Shown piece by piece: positions 13,868 to 23,765 of a stretch of 64,000 nt of DNA. Location of the stretch: the NCBI GenBank assembly GCA_018343915.1, contig JABRWF010000004.1, positions 1,550,001 through 1,614,000 of the forward strand. The letters run 5' to 3'. The position numbers and the translations under genes were made by a program. The notes beneath the pieces are model-generated. The model searched no databases. It saw nothing but the letters and a program-made list of their open reading frames with translations, and had not been told where the DNA came from. Position 1 is the stretch's first letter; the number at the start of each line of letters is the position of its first letter. The stretch comes from Agroathelia rolfsii (lineage: Eukaryota; Basidiomycota; Agaricomycetes; Amylocorticiales; Amylocorticiaceae).

Positions 13868-15782
13868 TCACCAGTTCCATTCATCTTCATCGTCCTGCTG
13901 TTGAAGAGAGGATGTTGATGGTGACGTTGATGGTGATGATGAGGCTGTCTTACCACTGATAGTGGTGCTATAGGCAGGCGCCGGGGCGAGAATCTTGGGC
14001 GAGACAGTGGCAGAGACAGGCGACGGCGTGAGGGCAGGCGAAAGAATTGCTCCGCTCCGAACAACATCGTCATCATCATCCAATATCGATAGTTGTGATG
14101 CAACGTTTTGAGAGCTGGGAGAGCGGGATAGGCCGTTAGATGAGAGGGCTGCTGGTGGTGGTGCCAATGTTGATAGAGTGCTTGACATGGACAAAGCTGG
14201 GCGTTGCTGCTGCTGCTTCTTGGAGGTGAGTCCACCTGAGGCTGCAGGCTGCTGCTGTTGTTGTGCAGCACTGGGGATCGCACCAAACGCAGAAGCCAAA
14301 TCAGAGAATATAGTTGTCGCTCTTTTCTGTGATCTTGAGAGTCTGTCCAGTCCGATATCAGTCCCGATGTTGTGTAACCATCAAATAGTGTAGGTGCATC
14401 CGAAGAGTGCCTCTGGGTACGCAATGTTACGTACGTTGATGATGTTCCCGAACTATTGCTGTTAGTAGCGGATATGTTGCTGAGCTCACCCCACTTCTTG
14501 CCGACGCTGTCTATCCAGGAACTCGCTCCTCCCGCAGGAGCACTGTTCCTATCGGCGCTCGACGCAGATTTCACAGGCCCGGTAGTGTCGCCAGAAGTGT
14601 TTGAACTTGTAGAGGATTCCGTCCCACGACCCCTCGATCGACGACGAACAAGTCCTGACTGCGCGTCCTCTCTCAAATCAAATGAGACCCTTGCTGTCGA
14701 CGCAGATTGAACTCTAAGCGAGGAAGGTTCGCTGCCGTCGATCATATCGGCGGTGGGCGTCTCCTCCCCCGGGTACTCCGCTTCGGGCACAATCAGCTCC
14801 TGGCCGTTGTTGCCACTATTACTGCCAGCAGCGTCTTCCCACCCGAGCGAAGACTGCGATGAGAGCGAGAACCGCGTCGTGTCGACGCTCCGGCTCGTGC
14901 TCGTGCTTGTGCTTGCGCTGTCGTTCTGTACATGTCTCATGGAGCCATACATACTAGTGGGGCGTCGCTGCGAAGCCCTTGAGAGCGTAGCGTTTTGCGA
15001 CGACGAAGGAGATGACGATGCCATTGGTGATATGGGCGTGGGCGGCGCAGCCAACGACGTTGCGGCGGCGAGGAGACGGACGCCCTCCTTGATTCCCTGA
15101 AGCATAGGACTTGATGCCGAAGAGTCGGGGTAAGCAGAGACCGCATTCGAGGGCGGCATAGAAGGCGTTGTGGTATATTGTGAACCTCCCCTGAGCATAA
15201 TCTGCTCCCACTTCTTCTTTACTGGAATGCGTGTGTGGAGGTTTAGGAGGGGTAGCTGTTATTGGAGTAGCTGTGAAACATACACTGCATGAGCTCCTGC
15301 TCGTGCGCGGCAAGCTGGGTCCTCAGCTCGAGACACTTGGACTCCTTCTGTGCAATGAAGATGAGAAGATCTGCATGTCTAGCAGTATAAAGTTCTATCA
15401 ATGTGAATCACGTCTGGGAGGCCATGTTGAAGGCGTACTTTTCGACAAGCGTCAAGGGTCGGTCCTTGCCAGCAGCGTCTCTGTTCTTCCCATGAATACC
15501 ATTGGTAGCAGCCCCAGAGATATACGAGGAGTGTCTCCTTGAGCTCTCAGGTCTAGGAGCAGCAGCAGCAACAACAGCACCTGGCGCAGGTGATCGAGGT
15601 GCAAATGTGGCTTCGCTGTCGCTAGGCTTGTAAGAGATGCTGGACTGACGTCGTAGGCTGCTGCTGGATGACAACGGCGATGGTGACGACGGCGACGAGC
15701 TGGACTGGCCAACACGGTCGAACCTGAGCGGCCTGGGCACTGAGCTCATACTGTGTCTTTCATGGTGCGCAACAGTCGCCAT
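13868..15782 (-). CDS. Ser-rich DUF4048-like fungal protein
   Basis: Function unknown. The first exon starts at 15782 (MATVAHHERHSMSSVPRPL), is very rich in Ser, and reaches KDRPLTLVEK. The next exon (about 15390-15290 on the minus strand) reads HADLLIFIAQKESKCLELR followed by TQLAAHEQELMQ, a short coiled coil. The exon after that begins KKKWEQIMLRGGSQYTTT. This block resembles the fungal DUF4048 family. A predicted intron at 14343-14434 (donor GTACGT, acceptor CAG, branch CTGAT) removes a frame shift and joins to TLSRSQKRATTIFSDLASAF. The tail contains poly-Gln runs, DDDDD, and ends DEDEWNW. The low-complexity sequence points to a disordered scaffold or trafficking adaptor; that is inference from composition only. 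Confidence 0.75.
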
Positions 15783-15955
15783 GAGATATCATACAGAAGT
15801 CAAGTGGTAAGGGTGAGGATGGAGGATGAAATGAAGGTCGTCGTTGTGTGGAAACAAGTTCACTCGTCTACGGTAAAAAGTACGCCAATCACATTCCAGC
15901 AACCCGCGCATGCAAATGCAATGCAACTGCCCCCCACTCCGTCTATTCGCTCGCT

Positions 15956-16385
15956 CTAGTGCTTGGATTCCTTTTCTGCCTCTGCAATGAATTTCTTGAT
16001 ACTGTCCGCCCTTTCCCCGTCAGTCGTGAACATCCTGAGTCTGCTATACTGGTTTATGGAAACAAAAACTTACAATTGCTCTTCCTCACTGTACAAGACA
16101 CTGGTCAGATTTAATCCACTCTGAATCACGAGAATAGACCATACCTGGAGCCGGCGTTGATGGGAACGGCCTCCTTGACCTTTTCGATGGCGCTCTTGCC
16201 AGGTGCAGGGTCCGCCTTCTTCGAGCCGCCAGTAGACAGCAGAGTGAGGCCAACGACGCTGCCGAGGGTGGCGAGCGAGAGGTACTCGGTTTTGATGGCA
16301 CGGCCGAGGATGACGCTGTGGATTTATCCCATTCAGAAACCAAGGCAATGAATGCTTGCGAGACACGAGAAACGCACTAGGACAT
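15956..16385 (-). CDS. ATP19: ATP synthase subunit K (Atp19-like), mitochondrial
   Basis: Small accessory subunit of the mitochondrial F1Fo ATP synthase, associated with its dimer form in yeast. The start at 16385 gives ATG TCC TA; after an intron with a GTGCGT donor the frame continues as MSYVILGRAIKTEYLSLATL, with one hydrophobic membrane segment (GSVVGLTLLSTGG). It then reads KSAIEKVKEAVPINAGS, a four-codon-scale exon SEEEQ, and the final exon IKKFIAEAEKESKH ending at 15956. Length (about 80-85 residues) and the NAGS-EEE-(L/F)IKKF ending match the family. Three introns in such a short gene is typical for Agaricomycetes. Confidence 0.87.
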
Positions 16386-16593
16386 GGCGGATGAAGGCGG
16401 GAAAGTCAGTTAACGGAGAGAAGTGGAATCGGAAGCAATCAGCGCGCTTTTGAGCGTCTGCTTACCACCGACGATGTTTGCTTGCTCTTATTGCCGAGGC
16501 CATTCGGTGGCGGCGTGTTTCTACGTCCAAGATTCAAGTCTATAAAAATGAATGCTACATATACGTTGTCTACAGAATTAAGAAAAAAAATAT

Positions 16594-17728
16594 CTATCCA
16601 AAATACTTGTCCAAACCGTCATACACAAGAAAGATGATTGCGCTGCTCGGTCCTGCTCGTGCTACTGTGATCCCACAACCAGCATAGAACCCTCTGATAC
16701 CGCCAGCCCTATACATTGCCCTGACCGTCTCAACAAATGACATTGGAGGTGCTTCAGGATGTAGTTCAGCAGCAGTTTGAATGGTGCTTTTCACGGAATC
16801 CGCGGGGAAGATGCTCAGATTATATAAAGCACCCGCACAAGCACCAGAAAATGCCGATTCCCAGAGCAGTAACGGCTCTCGTGTGTGAACGACACCAGCG
16901 TCGGAAACCGGTGGTGCTTGCGGTACCCGTCGATCAACAAGGAGACGAGCAACATATTCTTTTGTTGCGAACCAAGCTGCGCCTCCACCTGCTTCCCTAA
17001 GAAGAGTACCGGTCTGACCTAGCCAGAGACCACGGAAACCCGTATGACGAACGATAGAAGACAAGACAGATATGGGCCCAGGAGGAGGGGCTAACAGGTA
17101 GGAAGGCGCGAGCATTTGGACTTGCATGCGGCATTTAACGAGCTCGACAGGGGTTCTGTATTATATATGTTTAATTGAGGAAATAGGATTGCCGCCATTA
17201 TTCTTACAGAACGAAGCTCGTCAAGACGCCAGCTCCACCACCCGCAATTGCCAGTTGAGGTAAAGAGAGCTCTCCCATATTGCCAGTTGCGCTTCGAATG
17301 ATTTGCTGGCAACTCCGGTAGCCCAAAAACATCGTGGCGTTTTCAGCCATCGCACCCACGACGGGAGCAGGTAGTCCCTATAAAAAAAGATTGTTTGCAT
17401 CAGTAAGGCCAGCTCTTTGTAGCGCGAATTGCTACAACTAAGGGGAAAGCTCTCACTCTATACAGCCCTCTGATTCCTTCCGATCTCCATGTTTGGTTTA
17501 GGCAATCGATGGGCCCGGCAAATCGTGGCGAAGGAGATGTGCTCAAAACTTGTGACTGCAGTCGGACTTTGGCCAAGTCGAAGGGGTGTTCGAATATTTT
17601 GGAAGCAATCCCAGCAATCTGTGTTATACATGAGACCATAGATATTATACCGCCACTAAAAGGCACCGTACACTTCCGAAAGTAATGTCTTTGAGTATCC
17701 GCACACCAGAAGAATCTTGGGAGGACAT
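16594..17728 (-). CDS. ORT1: Mitochondrial carrier, ornithine/basic amino acid type (Ort1/Arg11-like)
   Basis: Inner mitochondrial membrane solute carrier with the three-repeat SLC25 fold. All three signature motifs Px(D/E)xx(K/R) are present: HPFDLAKVRLQ in repeat 1, TPVELVKCRMQ in repeat 2 and FPADSVKSTIQ in repeat 3. Each is followed by a G-rich even-helix motif (EGIRGLYR, GFRGLWLGQTGTLLRE, GGIRGFYAGCG). The start at 17728 (MSSQDSSGVRILKDITFGS) is joined by a GTACGG..CAG intron to IAGIASKIFEHPFDL. Repeat 2 begins in an exon with APVVGAMAENATMFLGYR. Motif wording resembles fungal ornithine exporters that move ornithine from the matrix for arginine synthesis, but substrate assignment is by resemblance. 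Confidence 0.88.
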
Positions 17729-18279
17729 TTTGGAAAAGGGTGATGATGCCGGCAAGGGAAAAGGTCGAGATGAAGATTCAAGAACGTTCCCTCAGTCAAC
17801 ACATGATATCCAGGACTTTTTGTAAGATGAATGCTGTGTCTGCTGTGATGTAGCAAGACCTTTGTAGTTTAGAGCTGTGAGGTGTTTTGGCTAGTTACTC
17901 GTTCATTCTTACACTGGCAATTGGGACTCGGATGCACCGGCCGACGATTGATGACACAGGCGGAACCAAAACCTTTGCCATAATGACAAGGGCTCGGGCA
18001 CGTGCGTATCATGTGACCTCATTGAGTCTCCGCCTTCGCGCCTCGTGGGGTTTGCCCGTTCAAGGACGAAAGACATCACGCATGGCATAGCCGCCGCCCT
18101 GACCTCAGCGTTCCACCTGTTTATTATCACAGCTCATTTGGCCGTCTGGCCGTGCTCCATCATATCGTGTGCTGGCCTTTCTTGTATCATCGGCGCCTAT
18201 CAGCGTATATTTAGCTCCAAGCGCCGGGCGTCCATTCACCTCGTGCTTTGTCTGTTATTCTTTCACCTGGACCACCATC
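17729..18279. promoter_or_regulatory. Divergent promoter between the carrier and GH16 genes
   Basis: A 551-bp gap between outward-facing start codons at 17728 (-) and 18280 (+). It contains a CACGTG box at 17999-18004 and pyrimidine-rich DNA just before the GH16 ATG. No coding region is supported. Confidence 0.5.
17999..18004. promoter_or_regulatory. CACGTG box in a divergent promoter
   Basis: E-box palindrome roughly in the middle of the carrier/GH16 intergenic region. Candidate bHLH site; single hexamer only. Confidence 0.3.
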
Positions 18280-19897
18280 ATGTTCGTCATTCTTTGGCAT
18301 CATCTACTGCGCTGGGTTCTCGCCACGCTACTTCTGGCCCCAAGCTCACTGCCTCAGCATGTAGCCGCCTACGAGCTCACGGCAGCGTACAGCGGATCTG
18401 CGTTCTTCAGCGGCTGGGACTTTTACGGCAGCTGGGACAACCTCACGAACGGCGATGTCTGGTGGGTTAATGAGACGACTGCTACGCAGGACAATCTTGC
18501 ATACATCAATGACGCTGGCAATGCTATTATCAAAGTTGATAATACATCTACGGTTGCATGGAACGACAAGAGGAATTCTGTGCGTAAATCTTGTTGTTAT
18601 ATTAAAGTATCGGATTACTAATACCTGTAGCTGAATAGGTCAGGATAACCACTAAGGAGGCTTTTGGTGTGGGTTCTTTATGGATCATTGATCTCGCACA
18701 TATGCCTTGGGGCTGTTCGGTTCGGATAACATCTTCTCATTTACATGATAACTTGTTTTGACTATTTATTTCATCTTGTTTTCGAACAGGTTTGGCCTAG
18801 CTTCTGGAGTTTCGGCGCCGACTGGCCTGATGGTGGCGAAATTGATATAATCGAAGGTGTCAACTTGCAGCAGAATAACCAAATGGCCCTGCACGCATCC
18901 TCGTCCCAATGTGAACATCCGAATGTCACCTCGTACATTGCAGAGACTGGCATCGCAGGGTATGGTGTGACCTTGTCTGGATTATTTTATGTACTGATTT
19001 GTGGATCTCCCGTTAGCTCAACTCCTGATTGCTCGCAGGGCAGCGGGTGTACCGTTACCGAAAGCGCGTCTAATAGTTTCCTCTCTGGTTTCAACGATGC
19101 CGGAGGTGGAGTCTGGGCTACCCAGTTTGACGTATCTGGAATATAGTACGATCCTCCTTTTCCATAATTTTTTCATGTAAAATTTACATATTTCTCATAG
19201 CATCTGGTTCTGGAGTGTAAGTTCCCATTTTGCATTTCTAATAAACTTTGACTTATCACCGTGTATGTAGCGCCCAAATATCCCTCAGTCAATTACTCAG
19301 AGCGCATATGGCTCAGAGATCAACATTAGTACCTGGGGAACACCCTCGGCAGCCTACCCTGCCCAGTCGTGCAACATCACGGAGTGGTTCCAAGCGCAGA
19401 ACCTTGTCTTGGACATTACGCTCTGCGGAGACTGGGCGGCGCTGCCAGAGTTCTATAATGCTTCGTGTGGATCATCGGGACCAACGGGTATATGTGTGAG
19501 TGCAATCGCACCATCTCGTACGCTTGGCGTCGTCTGATAGCTTTGTGTAGTATAACGATAATGTGGTTGGAAACGGAAGCAACTATGACGAAGCGTACTT
19601 TGAAGTATCTTATGTCCGGTATGACTCATCAAAGCTTTTACCTCTCTCTTTTTTTAAAAAAATAACTTGACTGTCTTTAGGGTTTATTCGACGGCAGCTC
19701 CTACGAGCACTAGCACAGCCGGTGTCAACTATTATAGTACACCTGCAGCAACAACAACGGCCACCGGTACAGGTATCGCAACCACGATCACTGGTACATC
19801 CAGTACCCTGGGATCTTCATCGGCGCCGCATATTTCCCCTACATGGTTGCTTTGCATAGCATCTGCTATATTTGGAGCACTGCTAACTTTACTCTAA
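18280..19897 (+). CDS. GH16 endo-beta-1,3(4)-glucanase-like protein, GPI-anchored
   Basis: Secreted glycoside hydrolase family 16 (laminarinase-like) enzyme acting on beta-glucan, probably in the cell wall. The ATG at 18280 opens a signal peptide (MFVILWHHLLRWVLATLLL) followed by AYELTAAYSGSAFFSGWDFY. The catalytic motif GGEIDIIEGV fits the GH16 signature E-x-D-x-x-E, with the nucleophile and acid/base glutamates both present. Downstream are the usual WPSFWSFGADWPDG and IWFWSRPNIP segments. The tail is Ser/Thr-rich and ends with a hydrophobic stretch (WLLCIASAIFGALLTLL), typical of a GPI signal. Short introns are inferred, including ones that delete in-frame stops near 18610-18640 and 19146-19200. 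Several NxS/T sites are present. Family call is firm; exact polysaccharide specificity is not visible. Confidence 0.93.
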
Positions 19898-20329
19898 CCT
19901 ATGATCGAACGATAACGACGAAGACTTTTTTTTTTTGCTAAACGATTACACTTTATGTACCGGGACTTCATTTTCTTTATGATTTCTTTTCCATAGAATA
20001 TTATTTTGTCTTTGGAGGATTTGGTTTACATCTCTGACGTCTTTTCTGATTCGGAGTCCTACGTAATCACGAACAATTCACGAATTGGTTATTTTGCTTT
20101 ATTTGTTTCTTATTGGAATGTGTAGCGTAGATTGTCTACGGATGGATATTTCATAGCTTGTCACAGTCCAAGCTGCCTCCTTTTGGGGAGATTTGATATA
20201 GGACGCTGGATGTGCTGTTATATTTCGCGTAAAATAAGCCATAGAATAACGTTCAAAAGTACATCTTCGCCGTTTGTTGAGACCAGTACAAAACGGTCAA
20301 CCGAGAAATCACCACCTATCGATCGATCA
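19898..20329. other. Convergent intergenic region
   Basis: About 430 bp of T-rich 3' flank between the GH16 gene (+) and the unknown 292-residue gene (-). A run of nine or more T at about 19927-19936 may be part of the 3' UTR or terminator. No gene is supported. Confidence 0.5.
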
Positions 20330-21208
20330 TCAAGCCAGCCAAAACTCACTATCAACCCCCTTCGTCTCCCTCCTATCTCTTTCCCTTCTCTCATGTTCAC
20401 GAGCTTTCCTTTCCATCCACCTCATACGCCTCGTTTCCCTTTCCTGACGATACTCGTCCGCGACGGTGTGGGCTTCTTTGATCGCATCAGAAACGCGCTG
20501 AAATTCATATGAGACTTCTTTATCCATAGCCTCAAGAAAGTTGAGCAGTGAGATGATTTCCTTCGGGGATAGGGCTGAGGGAGGTTGAAGAGGTAAAGAC
20601 AAAAATAGCTGATTTGATGTAGGGGGAGCTAGTGCATTACAGTGGATTGACGAAGAGTGACCATGAGAGCCAGTAGGGGGAGTAACTGTAGTCGTGGCAG
20701 TAGAAGCACCTGCTTTGCTTTTACCGCGAGTAGTGCCAGAGGGATTGTTGTTCTCGTTTTGCTTGTTGGCAGATAAAGAAAGTCGACGACGCTTATGATC
20801 AGACGCAAAGCTGAGTGGTACCAGTGGCTTGACCAAGGACGCCGTGATCCGAGCGTCCAGCAGAGGCAGCTGAGAAGGGGGAGCGGGAGGCTTCAAAGAC
20901 TCTTTAGAGGGTAGCAATGGGCTGTGGTTGAGCAGAGGTAGCAGTGGGGATCGAGATATGTTCAGGGTGAGATATGGCGGGGAGGAGGATTTGGTAACGG
21001 CCGGAGTAGGTAATCTTGAGTGATTAGATGTCACATGTGGTGGGGGAACAGAGATGGCCGCTGCAAAAGAAGTCTGGGAGCAGTTCGAAGAGATGTCGCT
21101 TCTGTCATTGTTCAGAGTGAATTGAGACAGAGTTTCGCTAGGAAGATTCGGGAGTGGTCGATTCAAACCGCCGAGGAGCAGCATGCTACTAGATTCAAGT
21201 TGGCTCAT
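20330..21208 (-). CDS. Unknown 292-residue protein with a basic coiled C-terminus
   Basis: Not recognised. Single open exon from ATG 21208 (MSQLESSSMLLLGGLNRPLP) to a TGA at 20330. The first two thirds are Ser/Pro/Leu-rich and probably disordered, with a basic patch (DHKRRRLSLSANK) that could be a nuclear localisation signal. The last 90 residues are helical, starting LSPKEIISLLNFLEAMDKEV. They finish with a strongly charged stretch (EYRQERETRRMRWMERK and a further REHERRERDRR-type run) and the end DSEFWLA. Unbroken length, ordered C-terminus and a divergent promoter with the complex I gene support a real gene. A nuclear or chromatin-associated role is a guess from composition. Confidence 0.7.
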   Translation of the reverse strand: MSQLESSSMLLLGGLNRPLPNLPSETLSQFTLNNDRSDISSNCSQTSFAAAISVPPPHVTSNHSRLPTPAVTKSSSPPYLTLNISRSPLLPLLNHSPLLPSKESLKPPAPPSQLPLLDARITASLVKPLVPLSFASDHKRRRLSLSANKQNENNNPSGTTRGKSKAGASTATTTVTPPTGSHGHSSSIHCNALAPPTSNQLFLSLPLQPPSALSPKEIISLLNFLEAMDKEVSYEFQRVSDAIKEAHTVADEYRQERETRRMRWMERKAREHERRERDRRETKGVDSEFWLA

Positions 21209-21456
21209 CGTGTCTGTAGTATTATCTGAATGATAGAAGCAAGCTCAAACAAGCGCCGAGGTGTCTCTCGCAAATTTCAAGTTCGTAAACAGCAGGATTT
21301 CTAGAAGCACAGAGATTGTGAGAAAATATCTCAAAGGTCGCAGTGGCACAGATTGAACTTGCTCGATAGTCGAAGTAAGAGATGCGTTACTCAGGCTGGC
21401 CCAACCTATACCGTCCGAATGCTTCCGTCGCGACCGCCATAGCTCAAACCAACACC
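21209..21456. promoter_or_regulatory. Divergent promoter
   Basis: A 248-bp gap between the start of the unknown protein (21208, -) and the complex I subunit (21457, +). No TATA or CACGTG box was seen. Confidence 0.45.
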
Positions 21457-22119
21457 ATGTCCTTGTCCGTCGCCCGCAAGGGTGCATCGTCTCTCGCTCG
21501 CTCTCGGGCCTCTACTGTTGCATTTTCTCAGCGTCGTTTGGCATCCTCTGACCACCATGACCACCATCATGATGACCACCACCACGACGGCGGTGCCATC
21601 GCCTATCCTCAAGAGGGTGCGGAGATTCCACAATCCACTACTACCCACCGTCTTTTCTGCCACCCTTAACACGCCTGCTTTTTGCCGTACTGGAAATAGG
21701 TTTCAAATCCAAGGGATGGATTTATTCCATACTTTTCGGCGCATCCGTCGTTGCATTCTATAACTTTGCCCCCGCACCCGGTGACGAAAGCTCTATAACC
21801 CGGTGGATCAAGAGCAACTACATACCAGCGGATTATTGGCAGCAGCTCAACGACAAGCATCTTAGCTTGTCGAAGGAGGCATCTGACAATTACTTGCTGG
21901 TCTCGGATGCCCGTAAACCCGCTATTCATCGGTTCAGATATCCTCAGTGAGTATTTAAAGTTCTTTGCTGGCTTCGAAAACGCGGCGTTTTCCTATTCAA
22001 GTATATGAGCTATCTCTGACGGGCGTGTTTAATATAGAGCCATGGCACACGGATCACCACACCTGGCGCCTGTTGGACAGGATGTTGATTTCAGCAGCCT
22101 GAAGGTCAAGGGAGAGTAG
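21457..22119 (+). CDS. NADH:ubiquinone oxidoreductase (complex I) accessory subunit, 17.8-kDa type
   Basis: Mitochondrial inner-membrane subunit of respiratory complex I. The start at 21457 (MSLSVARKGASSLARSRAS) is an Arg/Ser-rich presequence, followed by a His-rich stretch (DHHDHHHDDHHHDGG). After an intron the frame reads FKSKGWIYSILFGASVVAFY, a single membrane helix, then ITRWIKSNYIPADYW, and the conserved HRFRYPQ. A last exon reads AMAHGSPHLAPVGQDVDFS and ends VKGE. The RYPQ..SPxLxPVGxxVDxS signature resembles the fungal 17.8-kDa subunit (related to NDUFB11). The first intron donor is weak (about 21655), so the join at residues 60-66 is uncertain. Confidence 0.78.
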
Positions 22120-23303
22120 ACATGAAAATACATTCTTTTGTTTTGGACTTCAATGCAAATAGAATTTGATCCAACTAGACCGTTATGAAGACTAAATTGC
22201 TTCATATTCTTGTTTTTCTGCATTTATTTTGATAGGTTTGAGACCGTCCACGTTCGTCGCACGAGACCCCTGAATAGCTATTGCAGCCGCCTCTCAGCTG
22301 ACAAATGTATCGCATGGGTCTACAGAACTGCGCTAGTGTAATTCTAAAGTGGAGTATCGGACATAATCATCGCAGTTCTGTAGAAGTTGGTTTCGGGGAA
22401 CAGAATTTGCCGAAACGTCAACAGGAACGATGGAAGCTATTAGTTGGATTCTGACCGTCGAAGCTTTGTTCCTCATCTATCGCTTACCCCCGAACATTGC
22501 ACACATCATGCATGTGCTGCGCAAATTGTAGAAGTTCGTGACAGCTGCGACTGCATTCAACGTGATACTAGTAGTTGGCCTTTGGGAAAAAAATTGTTGT
22601 ACTTGAGAAGAATTCCATAGCGCACCATCCGTGGGCTCTACTGAGTTTATTCTTGATCATCATTTGAGCAGTTTTTATAGGCTTGTATTTCGACAGTACA
22701 ATGACTATCTAAATTCATTCAAACAATTATCATATCACCAGCTTACACGGATGAATCTGTGAGTTCAATGGTCCGAATCCCTGCCACGGTCATATGGGCA
22801 GTACCGGTACCGCAGAATGCTGGGTCAGAGTGGTAAGTAGATTATATGACTCATCATTTGATGCGTGCCTTTCCAAATATTTTCCATGTGAAATCCGAAT
22901 CTACTTTATCACTTTTGGGCCTGAATGGGGTGGGCAATCATATATTCGCAGGATGATAGACGGTGATAATAAGCCAGGCCTAAATACCGACTCGGAGAAG
23001 CTGGAAGTACTATGAGACGGCCAAACAACCGAGTTTTAGCCTTGCCCCCTGGTGAGAGGAAGACAAAGTTCTAAAGAATTGATACCACACTGCCTGTATA
23101 CTTGTTTGATTGCCAGTGTAGCACTAGCAAAGTGCATCAAGCAACCCGGCGTCAAAGCGTCAATCATGAAACATCATATAGTCAGGGTGGGGTGGTTAAG
23201 CATGGGCAGCCATTGGAAAATGGATAATGCACAGTAACTTGGCAGCGCCAACGATACTATGAGTTGCTACTTACCAGATACTTGCAGTCACTTGCCTGGG
23301 CAT

Positions 23304-23345
23304 GCCAGTGGTCAAAAGCCCCAGTGGCAGTGGCAGTGGCAGTGA
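23304..23345. repeat. CAGTGG hexanucleotide repeat cluster
   Basis: Four or so tandem or near-tandem CAGTGG units (CAGTGGCAGTGGCAGTGG core near 23320-23335), with further scattered single copies of GGCAGTG to about 23400. A small minisatellite without an evident function. Confidence 0.7.
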
Positions 23346-23648
23346 CCAAAGCCAGGGAAAGCTCAGTGCTGAGCGCCGAGCGCCGAGATGTGGCAGTGCC
23401 TTGATGGGATCAACACACATCGCGCGCTGTCGTTGATATGCCAGTGGGCATTTGAGTTGCTTGCAAACAAGCATGCTGCTAATAAGCGCCTAGGAAGATG
23501 ATTGCACTATACTTATTTGTAGCAGCGATACGCTGATAGAGCCAGCCAGCATCCACCCGGTTTTCATTCCCTTTCCCTCAGCCTGAGGCGCTCGCTCCGG
23601 CGTAAGGCGCGTGATCCAATTCGGTCCCCCCTCCCTTCCCCGTGCGGT

Positions 23649-23654
23649 TATATA
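23649..23654 (+). promoter_or_regulatory. TATA box of the metacaspase gene
   Basis: TATATA about 115 bp upstream of the ATG at 23766, followed by a pyrimidine-rich leader with a long C run. Position and context fit a core promoter. Confidence 0.4.
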
Positions 23655-23765
23655 TTCTGCTGCCTATCGTCTAGCAGTCGTCACTGGCATCCACCTCTTC
23701 TGGTCTGGGTTCCTCAACTCTCCCCAGATCCCCCCCCCCCTTCGCCCTCGGGCCTTGCAGTAGTA

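Larger units (their letters stand above)
22120..23765. other. Long intergenic region with a CAGTGG repeat; metacaspase promoter
   Basis: About 1.6 kb between two genes on the same strand. No supported coding exon. It contains an imperfect CAGTGG hexanucleotide cluster (about 23304-23345) and, near the downstream gene, a C-rich tract (about 23728-23740) and a TATATA element at 23649-23654, which is about 115 bp before the metacaspase ATG. Confidence 0.5.

Noticed and set aside
14299..14440. Apparent frameshift in the DUF4048-like gene
   Set aside because: A 92-nt intron (14343-14434) with GTACGT donor and a good branch point joins the two frames.
22750..22790. TGGTCCGAATCCCTGCCA, resembling a tRNA T-arm
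   Set aside because: The T-loop is not canonical (GGTCCGAATCC rather than GGTTCRAATCC), and no matching acceptor stem, D-arm or anticodon arm could be paired upstream.
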